From Shewanella seohaensis (lineage in GTDB: Bacteria; Pseudomonadota; Gammaproteobacteria; Enterobacterales; Shewanellaceae), in assembly GCF_025449215.1 (NCBI RefSeq), contig NZ_CP104900.1, positions 1,922,001 to 1,986,000 of the forward strand: DNA of 64,000 nucleotides, read 5' to 3'. The position numbers and the translations under genes are program-made. Positions 1-9,085 of the stretch are shown here, piece by piece (the first letter of the stretch is position 1; each line of letters starts with the position of its first letter). The notes below the pieces were generated by a model. It made no database searches and was not told the DNA's origin. It was given only the letters and a program-made list of their open reading frames with translations.

Positions 1-896
1 ATGATGCGACTAGCATAGAAGGTTTGCTCAAACATGCGGATCAGGCCATGTATGCGGCGAAAGATCAGGGCCGCAATCGTTTCAATTACTTCACCCCTTC
101 GATGCAGGAATATGCCAAATATCGGATGCGCTTAATCCAAGATTTGCGCCAAGCCGTGTTGAATAAAGAATTTGAACTGCACTACCAGCCGATAGTGACC
201 ATGACCACGGGCGAGGTGCTTAAGGCCGAAGCGCTATTGCGTTGGTTTCACCCTGAGCGGGGTTATGTATCCCCTGCGGAATTTATTCCCGTCGCTGAAG
301 ATACCGGGCTGATTGTCGAGATTGGCAACTGGGTCTTTGAGCAGGCGGCGCGTCAAAGCGCTCAGTGGCGTAAAAACCTTGGGGTTGAAATTCAAATCAG
401 TGTCAACAAATCACCCATCCAGTTCCGCGATGAAGGCACGCTGCTGCACAATTGGCTCGAGTTACTGCAGGAATTGGATGTGACAGGTACAGGGGTGTGC
501 GTCGAGATCACCGAAGGGTTACTCCTCGATGCCAGTATGGGCGTGACCGAAAAACTCTTGGCCTATCGGGACGCGGGTGTACAAGTCTCCTTGGACGACT
601 TTGGTACGGGCTATTCCTCCTTGGCGTATTTGAAGAAGTTCGATATCGATTATTTAAAAATCGATCAATCTTTTACCCGCAATATCGACACGGATGAAAG
701 CGACCAAACCCTGTGCGAGGCGATTATCGTTATGGCCCATAAACTCGGGATGAAAGTGATCGCCGAAGGGGTCGAAACCGAGGCGCAGCGCCAAGTGCTG
801 CTCAATGCGGGCTGCGACTATGGCCAAGGCTATTTATTTTCTAAGCCTGTGAGTGCTACCGAATTTGCGCGTCAGCATTTGGTGAAAGAGGCATAG
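1..896 (+). CDS. GGDEF-EAL domain protein, C-terminal part (gene starts before the window)
   Basis: The reading frame is already open at base 3, so this is the 3' part of a longer gene. The first ~30 residues are the end of a GGDEF domain (ADQAMYAAKDQGRNRF). A complete EAL domain follows, which in this family hydrolyses cyclic di-GMP. Visible catalytic and metal-binding motifs are EALLRW, the asparagine in SVNKSP, EITEG, DDFGTGYSSLAYL, LKIDQSF and AEGVET. All key acidic residues are present, so the EAL half looks active. The state of the GGDEF half and any sensor domain cannot be judged because they lie outside the window. No terminator is obvious before the next gene. Confidence 0.93.
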   Translation, partial: DATSIEGLLKHADQAMYAAKDQGRNRFNYFTPSMQEYAKYRMRLIQDLRQAVLNKEFELHYQPIVTMTTGEVLKAEALLRWFHPERGYVSPAEFIPVAEDTGLIVEIGNWVFEQAARQSAQWRKNLGVEIQISVNKSPIQFRDEGTLLHNWLELLQELDVTGTGVCVEITEGLLLDASMGVTEKLLAYRDAGVQVSLDDFGTGYSSLAYLKKFDIDYLKIDQSFTRNIDTDESDQTLCEAIIVMAHKLGMKVIAEGVETEAQRQVLLNAGCDYGQGYLFSKPVSATEFARQHLVKEA

Positions 897-1108
897 GCGA
901 GCATAGCGTGAACGCTGCCTTGAGTTGATGCCTATCTTTTGCCTATAAATGCGCCGCAAATTTTGCTAGACTCCGCGGCCCCGTAAAGGGCATATAGCGT
1001 CTGATTCGAATAGCAGTTGATAAAGCCGCTAACGACGTCGCACTTTATGGAACCAAGCAGCATTTATCGGTTTTGCATTAACACTTCGCACTCACAAAAA
1101 GAGCTTTT

Positions 1109-2494
1109 ATGAAATTTGACACACTCGGCTTATCTTCCCCTATTTTGAATGCGATAGCTGAGTGTGGCTATCAGCAGCTCACGCAAGTGCAGCAGCAGGT
1201 GATCCCCCTCGCGCTCGAAGGAAAAGACATTATGGCCTGCGCCCAAACGGGCACGGGCAAAACCGCATCCTTTGCCTTACCCGTGCTTGAGCAACTGTCA
1301 AAGCAGCCAAATGATAAGCCTTTACTTAGGGCGTTGGTGATGACGCCGACCCGGGAATTGGCGATTCAAGTTTGCGCTAACATTCAGAAATACAGTCAGT
1401 TTTTACCCCTGAAAACCTTAGCCGTTTATGGCGGCGCGAACATGAATCCCCAGCGTAAAGGGGTGGAGCAGGGCGTGGATATTCTGGTGGCGACGCCGGG
1501 GCGACTCTTCGACATTATTGGCCAGTTCCATTTAGATCTCTCGAGTGTGACCACCTTAGTGATCGACGAAGCGGATCGCATGCTCGATTTAGGCTTTGTG
1601 CGTGACATTGAAAAGGTAAAACGCCTTATCGCGACTGAGCATCAAACCATGTTGTTTTCAGCCACCTACAGCGATGCGGTCAAGCAGCTTTCCCATAAGA
1701 TGCTCAATCAACCCGAGTGGGTCAATGTGGCCGAAAATACCACGGCATCCACGGTTGAGCAGCTGATCTATCGAGTCGATAAACGCCGCAAGGCCGAGTT
1801 ATTATCAGAGCTTGTCGGGCGCAACAATTGGCGTCAGGTGTTGGTGTTTGCCAGCACTAAGGAATGCGCCGAACATTTATTGCAGGAACTCACCCTCGAT
1901 GGGATCAGCGCGGGCGTATTCCACGGCGATAAAACCCAAGGCGCGCGTAATCGTGTGCTCGATGATTTCAAAGCGGGCAAACTGCGGGTGCTGGTGGCGA
2001 CCGATGTGGCGGCGCGCGGCTTAGATATTCAGGCGCTGCCCTTAGTGATTAACCTCGAATTGCCATTCCTTGCGGAAGACTATGTTCACCGTATTGGTCG
2101 CACTGGCCGTGCGGGGTTCTCGGGCCGCGCGATATCATTTGTGTCTCCAGCAGATGATGAGATGCTAGCTGAGATTGAGGCCCTGATTGGCCAAACCTTA
2201 CCTGTGACGGTACAGCCCGGTTACGAGGAAGGCACACCGTTGCCTGCGCGTTACCGTGAGGCGCCGACGGCAACCACTAAGACCGCTAAGTGGAATTACA
2301 AGAGCAGTCGCAATACGGGGGCCAAAGGCGCAGGCGGCAATGGCACTAAAGCTAATGGTGCGCGGGGCAAGGGCGGCTTTGGCGGCAACGCCGGATTTGG
2401 TCAATCGAGCGAAAGCCAAGCACGGGCGCGTAAATCGCCTGCCCGTGAAGGTAAATACGCCAAAAATAAGCCGAATACTCAAAAGGGTAAATAA
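1109..2494 (+). CDS. rhlE: DEAD-box ATP-dependent RNA helicase, RhlE type
   Basis: A 461-residue superfamily 2 helicase that unwinds short RNA duplexes, typically in ribosome assembly and RNA decay. Motifs in order: a Q-motif region near residue 25, Walker A AQTGTGKT at 45-52, PTRELA near 80, DEAD near 155, SAT near 185, and HRIGRTGRAG near 330. The tail after about residue 385 is basic and glycine-rich (GAKGAGGNGTKANG), as in RhlE-type proteins, and probably binds RNA. The gene stands alone: a 212-bp leader precedes it and a strong terminator follows 28 bp after the stop. RhlE rather than SrmB or DeaD is inferred from the short core and Gly-rich tail. Confidence 0.9.
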   Translation: MKFDTLGLSSPILNAIAECGYQQLTQVQQQVIPLALEGKDIMACAQTGTGKTASFALPVLEQLSKQPNDKPLLRALVMTPTRELAIQVCANIQKYSQFLPLKTLAVYGGANMNPQRKGVEQGVDILVATPGRLFDIIGQFHLDLSSVTTLVIDEADRMLDLGFVRDIEKVKRLIATEHQTMLFSATYSDAVKQLSHKMLNQPEWVNVAENTTASTVEQLIYRVDKRRKAELLSELVGRNNWRQVLVFASTKECAEHLLQELTLDGISAGVFHGDKTQGARNRVLDDFKAGKLRVLVATDVAARGLDIQALPLVINLELPFLAEDYVHRIGRTGRAGFSGRAISFVSPADDEMLAEIEALIGQTLPVTVQPGYEEGTPLPARYREAPTATTKTAKWNYKSSRNTGAKGAGGNGTKANGARGKGGFGGNAGFGQSSESQARARKSPAREGKYAKNKPNTQKGK

Positions 2495-2522
2495 TCCCTC
2501 TGTATCGGTTTATCCATTTATC

Positions 2523-2545
2523 AGCGCGCCATTGGCGCGCTTTTT
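2523..2545 (+). terminator. Rho-independent terminator after rhlE
   Basis: The stem AGCGCGCC / GGCGCGCT has a 3-nt loop (ATT) and is followed by five T. It lies 28 bp after the helicase stop codon and before the CobW gene. Confidence 0.85.
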
Positions 2546-2617
2546 GTTGAGCTTTAAAGGGATAATCCCTACACTCGAGTGCCCTCAATTCTGTTCGTTG
2601 CCATGAGAGTGTCGTCC

Positions 2618-3715
2618 ATGATAGTCAAAGCCATTCCCACCAATATCATCACAGGCTTTTTAGGTGTAGGTAAAACTAGCCTTATTAAACAGCTCCTTAA
2701 GACCAAACCCGAAGGCGAAACCTGGGCGGTATTAGTGAATGAATTTGGTGAAGTCGGGATTGATGCTGGGTTGATGGATGCCAGCGACAGCGGCGTACAA
2801 ATACGTGAGGTGGCGGGTGGCTGCATGTGCTGCGCCGCAGGGGTACCGACTCAAGTCGCCATTAATCAACTGATCGCCCGTGCTAAGCCCGACAGATTGC
2901 TGATTGAGCCGACGGGGCTTGGGCATCCCAACGAGATTATCAAAGTGCTTAGCGCGCCCCATTATCAAAATGTCATCAGTTTGCAGAGCACTTTATGCCT
3001 TATCGATGCCCGCAAATTACGGGATGAACGCTACCGTGGGCACGACAATTTTATCCAGCAGTTGCACGTCGCCGATATGATAGTCACCACGAAAACCGAT
3101 TTATACCCCGAGTTTGAAGCGGCAGAGGGCGGGCACTTGGCGGACGACTTAAGCCAATATCTGAATGAGTTAAAGCTGAGTGATACCTGTGTGATTGAAC
3201 ACTGTGCGACAAAGGGATTATCCGAAGCCTTGCTCGACGGCCTTATACAGCCACGGCGTCAAAAAGCCTCGAATGGCAAATCCTCAGCTTTTACAGCAGT
3301 TACAACATCCGCAAGTCTCTTGCGAAATACTCGCGACAGCTTAGGGTTGCAGGGTGTTTTTGCCGAAGACGTTAGCGAGCAAACCTTTCAATTCGATGCG
3401 CGCGGCCTAGTGCGTAAGCACAATCAGGGTGAAGGCTGCTTTAGCTGCGGCTGGGTCGTTGAGCCAATGCAAGAGTTTGATTTTGATAAACTCATGCAGT
3501 TTATCTCGGCGCAGACTCAAGGCCATTCTGCACTTTTACGGCTAAAAGCTGTGATGATCACCAGCGATGGCATTGCCGGGATCAATTGGAGTGATGGCGA
3601 TATGGCGGTGACTGAGCTGGACGATAGCCTAGATTCACGCTTAGAAATGATCGCGACCCAAGCGCTCAATTGGGATGAGATTGAGCAAGGTTTGTTGGGC
3701 TGTTTAGCGCGCTAG
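2618..3715 (+). CDS. CobW/P47K-family metal-chaperone GTPase
   Basis: A G3E-family GTPase related to CobW, YjiA and ZigA, proteins thought to hand zinc or another metal to client enzymes. From the chosen start the P-loop GFLGVGKTS is at residues 13-21, and the metal-binding GGCMCC motif near residue 67 is intact. A second Cys pair (CFSCGW) sits in the C-terminal CobW_C half. Length is 365 residues. The frame is open further upstream; ATG at 2603 and GTG at 2579 are possible, but 2618 places the P-loop at the usual distance from the N-terminus. No clear Shine-Dalgarno separates these choices. The client is not known; no Zur-type site was recognised. Confidence 0.85.
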   Translation: MIVKAIPTNIITGFLGVGKTSLIKQLLKTKPEGETWAVLVNEFGEVGIDAGLMDASDSGVQIREVAGGCMCCAAGVPTQVAINQLIARAKPDRLLIEPTGLGHPNEIIKVLSAPHYQNVISLQSTLCLIDARKLRDERYRGHDNFIQQLHVADMIVTTKTDLYPEFEAAEGGHLADDLSQYLNELKLSDTCVIEHCATKGLSEALLDGLIQPRRQKASNGKSSAFTAVTTSASLLRNTRDSLGLQGVFAEDVSEQTFQFDARGLVRKHNQGEGCFSCGWVVEPMQEFDFDKLMQFISAQTQGHSALLRLKAVMITSDGIAGINWSDGDMAVTELDDSLDSRLEMIATQALNWDEIEQGLLGCLAR

Positions 3716-3752
3716 GCTAAGTGCGCCATTTTATCTGCAGTGGGGCGTCGTG

Positions 3753-4529
3753 CTACTCGGTCAGCATAGTATCTGGGATAGACACGCCCCTCGCCTTAGC
3801 GAGGTTTGCTAATTCACCACTTTGTACCATGTCCTGCAGAAACAGATCGAAACTCTCCAGAAGCGGTTGAAATTGAGCATATTTCGGGAAAGCCATAAAG
3901 CCATCTTGAGTATCAATCGTGGGCGAAAGTGGCATGATGGCCTGTGGGATCTTGATTTGCGCCAGTAGCGACTCAGTATTACGGACATTGCTCGCAAGTA
4001 GGTCGAGATCGCCACGGGATAAGCGCTCTATACCACTCTTAAGATCGGCAAATTCATTGATGGTGAGCGACTTAGTGCGCTCATTAAACAGATAGCCGTA
4101 ACTCCAACCCTGCATTTTACCAATTCTTAGGCCACGGATACTGGCGTAATTGCCATCCCAAGGCGTGGGATGATGGGTTCTGGCGTAAAAGACGATGTCG
4201 TCACGGTAAAAGGCGAGGGACGAAAAGGCTAAGACTTTCTGACGAGCTTCTGAAATGTAGGGGCCAATTAGGATATCCGCTTGCCCTCGCTCTACCATAG
4301 CTTGGGCGCGGCGCCAGGGCGCAAGTTGATAGTGAATCGTCACTTTTTGGCGTTCGGCAAAGCGATTCAGAATATCTACAGCTAAGCCGTTGTATTCGCC
4401 CTTGGCATTTTGTTCAAAAATCTGGCTAAACGAGGTACCTACGGCAAGCAGCTCCTCCGCCAGTGCGGGTGGGCACAGGCTCGAGAGAATAAAAAGGCTG
4501 CAAGCGATAAGCACTCTTTTACATGCCAT
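3753..4529 (-). CDS. Periplasmic solute-binding protein, family 3 (amino-acid-binding-like)
   Basis: A 258-residue protein with an N-terminal signal peptide (basic start, then LIACSLFILSSLC, cleavage near ALAEE). The rest matches the SBP_bac_3 fold: an early EQNAKGEYNGLAVDILN segment, then a stretch around GQADILIGPYISEARQKVLAFS. No permease or ATPase gene lies next to it, so it may act with a distant transporter or as a stand-alone sensor-type binding protein, as is common in Shewanella. It is convergent with the CobW gene, with 37 bp between the stop codons. The ligand cannot be deduced. Confidence 0.8.
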   Translation of the reverse strand: MACKRVLIACSLFILSSLCPPALAEELLAVGTSFSQIFEQNAKGEYNGLAVDILNRFAERQKVTIHYQLAPWRRAQAMVERGQADILIGPYISEARQKVLAFSSLAFYRDDIVFYARTHHPTPWDGNYASIRGLRIGKMQGWSYGYLFNERTKSLTINEFADLKSGIERLSRGDLDLLASNVRNTESLLAQIKIPQAIMPLSPTIDTQDGFMAFPKYAQFQPLLESFDLFLQDMVQSGELANLAKARGVSIPDTMLTE

Positions 4530-4875
4530 TGACGGTTCCTTTATGACGACTATAGGAATTTAGTTCAATTTTGAGGTAGTTATTAGGTAAATGTTCTTTT
4601 TCCTCAATATTGGCAAATTGTACACCGATTTTTATGCTTACTCGCAGTTTGCAAAATGACTATACGGGATAAGAGTGTTTCTTTAAATGGAAGATAAGCG
4701 GATAAATTAATTGGTATTTTACTTATTTTACTTATTTTGCTTATCTGGTTATACCTGTTTCAATTTGTATCGCACTGAGTTGGCTATAGATGAAAGGCGC
4801 GGATATTCAGGCAGATTCAAGCAATCTGAGGTATGCTGCGCCGCCAATGGGTATTTTTCGATAAGAAGTGAGCCG
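4530..4875. other. Divergent intergenic region with a 9-bp microsatellite
   Basis: This gap between the binding-protein gene and the DUF3087 gene is AT-rich. It holds three tandem copies of ATTTTACTT (the third reads ATTTTGCTT) at about 4714-4740. The frame is open across part of it (from 4711), but a good ribosome site and family start appear only at 4876. Promoters for both genes must lie here; I could not assign -35/-10 pairs with confidence. Confidence 0.5.
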
Positions 4876-5397
4876 ATGAAGTTACAGCAAGTCGATAAAA
4901 CGATTTACCGCAGCAATATGAACCTGTTTATGGTGGCCTTAGTGCTGGGGCTGATTGTTTTATCCTTAAGTTTTGGGGCGGGATTGATTGCGCTTTTTGG
5001 TGTCGAGGCTCTGCCCGGTGAGCCGACGGGGAATTTCCATTGGAATCTACTCGGGGTGATTCTGGCGGTGTTGCTCTGTAGCGCGATAGTGTATCAGCTT
5101 AAGACTCAGCCCTTTTTTAAAGAAATCTATTACGTGTGGCAGTTAAAGCAGCTGCAAAATCGCATTTATCGTAAGTTGAATAAGATCCGAGCAGTGGCGG
5201 CGACTAATGATGTAAATGCGTTGATTACATTGCTGTTCTACTTCACCAGTTTACGCCAAGTCTATCTGCTCGATGATAATACCTTGACCTTATCCAGCGT
5301 CGATAAAGAATTAAATCAACTGCAAGAGCAGTGCAACAACCTGGGATTAACCCTGTCGGCCGAGCAATTTGAAGTAGCGCTGTTAGCGGGCTTTTAG
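4876..5397 (+). CDS. DUF3087 family membrane protein
   Basis: A 173-residue protein that I match to DUF3087, a family of unknown function in marine gammaproteobacteria. It begins MKLQQVDKTIYRSNMN and has two transmembrane segments (about residues 16-42 and 56-75). A hydrophilic, probably cytoplasmic domain follows, rich in Gln, Leu and Lys. The ATG at 4876 was chosen because AGAAGTGAG lies just upstream; the frame continues back to 4711 but through a low-complexity repeat. It is followed by a symmetrical terminator. Function unknown. Confidence 0.75.
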   Translation: MKLQQVDKTIYRSNMNLFMVALVLGLIVLSLSFGAGLIALFGVEALPGEPTGNFHWNLLGVILAVLLCSAIVYQLKTQPFFKEIYYVWQLKQLQNRIYRKLNKIRAVAATNDVNALITLLFYFTSLRQVYLLDDNTLTLSSVDKELNQLQEQCNNLGLTLSAEQFEVALLAGF

Positions 5398-5430
5398 TGG
5401 AGTTTGTGCCAAGCATTGTCACATCCAATA

Positions 5431-5461
5431 AAAAAGTGAGTGCCTACACACTCACTTTTTT
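5431..5461. terminator. Bidirectional terminator between convergent genes
   Basis: Near-perfect stem AAAAAGTGAGTG / (A)CACTCACTTTTT with a short CCTAC-type loop, with A-tract on one side and T-tract on the other. It can serve both the DUF3087 gene and the minus-strand transporter gene. Directly after it TTTTTAGAACTTAC occurs twice in tandem (about 5456-5485). Confidence 0.8.
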
Positions 5462-5538
5462 AGAACTTACTTTTTAGAACTTACTTTTTATATAAGTCTA
5501 TTGGGGGCAGAACATGCGCCCCTAAAGACCTCAATCCA

Positions 5539-7083
5539 TTAGTGCGCCGCTTGCTGCGCCCGTTGTAGCGACAGTAACCACTTACCATAGATATAAATCC
5601 CTACAGCCGAAATGGTGCCGATCGCGGCGATAATATACCAAGCCATACCGATATTGTGGCTGTGGTAGAGCAGCTGAGTCAGATCATGGGCGTTTTCGCC
5701 AGTAAAGCTGACTAAGGTGGTAAAGGCTTCCCCTTGCGGGATGGCATTCACATCCGTTGAACTCATGCCGCGATCGAGTAATAACTCGCGTGAGAACAAC
5801 TCTTTAGAGGCAAAAATCTCATAGAGTTTAGGGCCAAAATAACCTTCTAAGCCCCAACCAATCCCTTGCGGTAGCATCACAAAGCCAAGGTACATGGCTT
5901 TTTTACCTTCGGGGGCAATGTTACCCATAAACTCGTTCTTCTTTGGGCTTATCATCATCTCGCCGATAGAGAACATGGCAATCGCGAGCACAATAAACCA
6001 AGCGGCATGGAAGGCGCCGATAAACACAAAAGCTAAGATACTGAGTAAACAGCCAATCAGCATCGCCGTGGTGATGCGGTATTTGGCGGTCAGTGCGGCA
6101 ATTAAAAAGCAGCTGGTCATAATCAGGCCGGCGTTGAGGTTCAGCATACCTTCTGGCATCACCTTAGTGCCTTCGTTATTTAACCCGAGCCAGAACTGTA
6201 AAATGCCGTTGCTGGTGCCTTCGCTACCAAACAGGCTGGTGACAATCACGCTGGTATCGACCCACTCGGAGATGTGGATCGGCAGTACGTCGAACAGGGC
6301 GTTAAAGAGGAACCAAAAACCTGCAAAAACTAGCATGTAATAAATCACGATAGGCTTTTTAAGCTCATGCCAAGCGTCGCGCCAGAGCGCTTCTTGCTTA
6401 ATTTCGCCGGATTTAATTTGCTGATTGCGCGCAATGCGCTCGGCCTTACCCGGCTCGGTATACGTCAATAAGAATAAGAAGTTTAGCGAGATAATCGCGG
6501 CGCAGGCATAAAACACATTGTCCCAAGAAAGCTGGCGCATATGCACGGCAACCAATGGCCCTAAGAAACCACCGATATTCACGACTTGATAAAATATCCC
6601 CCAGGCCATGGAGGTGTTATTGCGATTGGTGGAGAGCACTAAGGTGCCTTGAATACCGGGTTTAAATATCCCAGTGCCGATGGCGAGTAACAGCGCCCCC
6701 GATAAGAAGCCCCAAAAGGTGGGGAAAAACGCCATGGTCAGGTAGCCCATGATTTTAATCACGGTTGAGCCGAAAATTGTTTCCTTGTAACCAACCCTAT
6801 CTGAAATCCCGCCAGTAAATACGGGCACAAAGGTTTGCATAATGGCCCAGAGCGAGATAATGATGCCATAGTCGCTGAGGCTGATCCCCAGACCGCCCGC
6901 CGACTCGGGGGCTTTGGCGTATAAGCCCGCACTGGCTTTGACACCGTAATAGGCGATACGCTCGACCAGCTCCATCCCGCCCACTAACCAAAAAATATAA
7001 CTTAGGCTAGTGATCGAGGCCCACATGCCTAACTGCTTGACTTCGCGCAGATCATTCTCTGCATTTGGACTGCTGTGACTCAT
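5539..7083 (-). CDS. POT/PTR-like major facilitator transporter (peptide transporter type)
   Basis: A 514-residue inner-membrane protein with about 12-14 transmembrane segments. The first helix carries ELVERIAYYG, a form of the ExxERFxYY proton-coupling motif of the proton-dependent oligopeptide transporter family. GIFKPGIQGTLV and GFVMLPQGIGWGLEGYFGPKLYE are other family-like segments. Members usually import di- and tripeptides with protons, but the ERIAYYG variation and a large periplasmic insertion near residue 435 (SRELLLDRGMSSTD) leave the substrate open. The start has a strong ribosome site (AAGGGAAGGAC) just upstream. It is divergent from the MATE gene. Confidence 0.82.
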   Translation of the reverse strand: MSHSSPNAENDLREVKQLGMWASITSLSYIFWLVGGMELVERIAYYGVKASAGLYAKAPESAGGLGISLSDYGIIISLWAIMQTFVPVFTGGISDRVGYKETIFGSTVIKIMGYLTMAFFPTFWGFLSGALLLAIGTGIFKPGIQGTLVLSTNRNNTSMAWGIFYQVVNIGGFLGPLVAVHMRQLSWDNVFYACAAIISLNFLFLLTYTEPGKAERIARNQQIKSGEIKQEALWRDAWHELKKPIVIYYMLVFAGFWFLFNALFDVLPIHISEWVDTSVIVTSLFGSEGTSNGILQFWLGLNNEGTKVMPEGMLNLNAGLIMTSCFLIAALTAKYRITTAMLIGCLLSILAFVFIGAFHAAWFIVLAIAMFSIGEMMISPKKNEFMGNIAPEGKKAMYLGFVMLPQGIGWGLEGYFGPKLYEIFASKELFSRELLLDRGMSSTDVNAIPQGEAFTTLVSFTGENAHDLTQLLYHSHNIGMAWYIIAAIGTISAVGIYIYGKWLLSLQRAQQAAH

Positions 7084-7503
7084 GTCCTTCCCTTTATTAT
7101 TGTTATTGAATTTAATTCCACTAATTCATTATTAATTAAATGGTTAACGCAATTGCTTGGGCAAATAACGCCGTAATAATTAACCGATTTCGGGCAATTT
7201 AAGCCTACACTTTACCTAATTAAGGGTTAAATACCAAAAAAGTAGTGAAAAATGATGACTTTCACCACATCTGTTATTAAGTGATGCTTGCTTGTTGCAA
7301 TCGCGGAGTAAATATGTGCTAGCGGTAAGGTATTGTGCTTATTAGTTTTTGTTACAAGTTTATCCCGTTAAACGCGATTGGTATTAAGGTAAAATTTAGG
7401 TACAATCCACTGCCGCATTTTTGTTCATCGTTCTATTTATCTAAGTGAATACCGCCAGAACAATCTGAGTGCGCACTCTGCCTTTATTTTGTGAGATTAG
7501 GTT
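7084..7503. other. Divergent regulatory region between the POT-like and MATE genes
   Basis: This 420-bp AT-rich gap contains no plausible gene. A promoter reading toward the MATE gene is listed separately. The part close to the POT-like start is rich in TTAAT/ATTAA, but no operator was recognised. Confidence 0.5.
7378..7406 (+). promoter_or_regulatory. Probable sigma-70 promoter for the MATE gene
   Basis: A TTGGTA -35 box and a TACAAT -10 box are separated by exactly 17 bp, about 98 bp before the ATG at 7504. This is a sequence match only. Confidence 0.5.
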
Positions 7504-8856
7504 ATGACTGCTATTTCCGCTGCCGAAACGGACCAACGCCTGCTGCAAGAGCCGATTGCTAAGCTTTTCTGGCGCTATACCATTCCAACGATCGCCTCCA
7601 TGCTGGTGACTGGGGTGTATGTCACCATTGATGGTATCTTCGTCGGTCATTATCTCGGTGAAACCGGATTAGCGGGCATGATGTTGGCCTATCCCGTGGG
7701 CGCGATTCTCTATGCAGTTGGCGCCATGATAGGCATGGGTAGCGCGGCGTTAGTCTCGATTAACTTAGGGCAAGGTAATATTGCCAAGGCGCGCAAGTTG
7801 CTCGGCAATGCCTTTAGCTTGTGTTTACTGGCAGGGGCATTTTTTGCCTTAGTGGGCGGGATCTTTTCTCGGGATATTTTAATTGCCCTCGGCGCCGAGG
7901 GGGAGATACTCGAAAACGCTAACGAATACCTGTTCTGGTATTTTGCCTTATGTCATTTCCCTATTATTTCAATGGCATTCACCACCTTGCTGCGTAACGA
8001 CGGTCGCCCATCTATGGTGACCTTTGTGCTGATTTTAGGTGGTGTGCTGAACACCTTTTTAGATTGGCTGTTTATTGTGGTGTTTCCCTTCGGCTTGGCT
8101 GGGGCGGCGATTGCTACCATGTTGTCCCAGGCCGTGACTGGTTTACTCTGCCTGCAGCATTTCTTTGGGGCGCGCACACAGCTTAAAATCAATCTTGAGC
8201 AGATGAAGCTAAAGCTCGACAACTGCCTCAATATTGCCCGTGTTGGCCTGCCAAGCTTTTTGATGAACCTGTATTTGTCGATTGTATTGACCCTGCATAA
8301 CACCGCATTTTTATGGGTCGGTGGTCCTCTGCATGTGGCGGCATACGGGGTTGTGAGTTACACCGAAGCGTTTTTCTATCTGATTTTTGAAGGCATTGCC
8401 CTCGGTACTCAACCGATTTATAGCTTTAATGCGGGGGCAGGGCGCTTCGATAGGGTTAAACAGGCTCGCAATATCGCCTTTGGCATGACCCTACTCACCG
8501 CCGCACTCGGCTTAGTGTTGATTTATTCCCGCCCCGAATGGTTGGTGTACCTGTTTGCCGGTGACAACCCAAGCTTAACGCCGGTCGCTATTGAAGGAAT
8601 GCGTTGGTATTTCTGGGGCTTACCTATGGAAGGCTTGATTCTTGTGGGCGCCAGTTTCTTCCAAGCGATAAATTGTTCTAAGCAGGCATCGATACTCACA
8701 GGGGCGAAACTGCTGCTTATCACCGCCATTATCTATTGTTTTGCTTGGGCCTTTGGCGTGATTGGCGTGTGGGTGTCGCTCGCGACCTGTAGCACTATGC
8801 TGGTGATTTGGATGTTTATCGCAATGGGGCGGCTTCAAGTAAACGCTAAAGTCTGA
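7504..8856 (+). CDS. MATE family multidrug/cation exporter
   Basis: A 450-residue membrane protein with two MatE repeats of six helices each. Family-type features are the N-terminal helix start (RLLQEPIAKLFWRYTIPTIASML) with VDG-like TIDGIFVGHYLG, and in the second half PSFLMNLYLSIVLTLHNTAF. It resembles the MepA/DinF-like branch more than NorM because of the TIDGIFVG segment. Members export drugs or cationic metabolites using a sodium or proton gradient. A TTAGGTT stretch just before the ATG is a weak ribosome site. The gene appears to be a single transcription unit. The substrate cannot be read from sequence. Confidence 0.88.
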   Translation: MTAISAAETDQRLLQEPIAKLFWRYTIPTIASMLVTGVYVTIDGIFVGHYLGETGLAGMMLAYPVGAILYAVGAMIGMGSAALVSINLGQGNIAKARKLLGNAFSLCLLAGAFFALVGGIFSRDILIALGAEGEILENANEYLFWYFALCHFPIISMAFTTLLRNDGRPSMVTFVLILGGVLNTFLDWLFIVVFPFGLAGAAIATMLSQAVTGLLCLQHFFGARTQLKINLEQMKLKLDNCLNIARVGLPSFLMNLYLSIVLTLHNTAFLWVGGPLHVAAYGVVSYTEAFFYLIFEGIALGTQPIYSFNAGAGRFDRVKQARNIAFGMTLLTAALGLVLIYSRPEWLVYLFAGDNPSLTPVAIEGMRWYFWGLPMEGLILVGASFFQAINCSKQASILTGAKLLLITAIIYCFAWAFGVIGVWVSLATCSTMLVIWMFIAMGRLQVNAKV

Positions 8857-9085
8857 TGTTGGTTACGCATTATCTTTACCTTTGAAACCGACTTAGTACT
8901 GGCGTGTCGGCATGCGCTCTGTTACATTTCGCTGGTTTAATCCCAGCTTAAATTTAGCGCAGTTTTTAGTATGTTTTTTATACTAAAATACGGCTGCCGA
9001 CTGACGGTAAAAGCGTGCGGATAAGATAGAATTCTGGGCCTTTTTTCAGGCTCGTCGTTTGTTATTTATGTTTTATGAGGCTCTT

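Noticed and set aside
4711..4875. N-terminal extension of the DUF3087 protein
   Set aside because: The added residues come from a 9-bp microsatellite and AT-rich leader, and the good ribosome site is at 4876.
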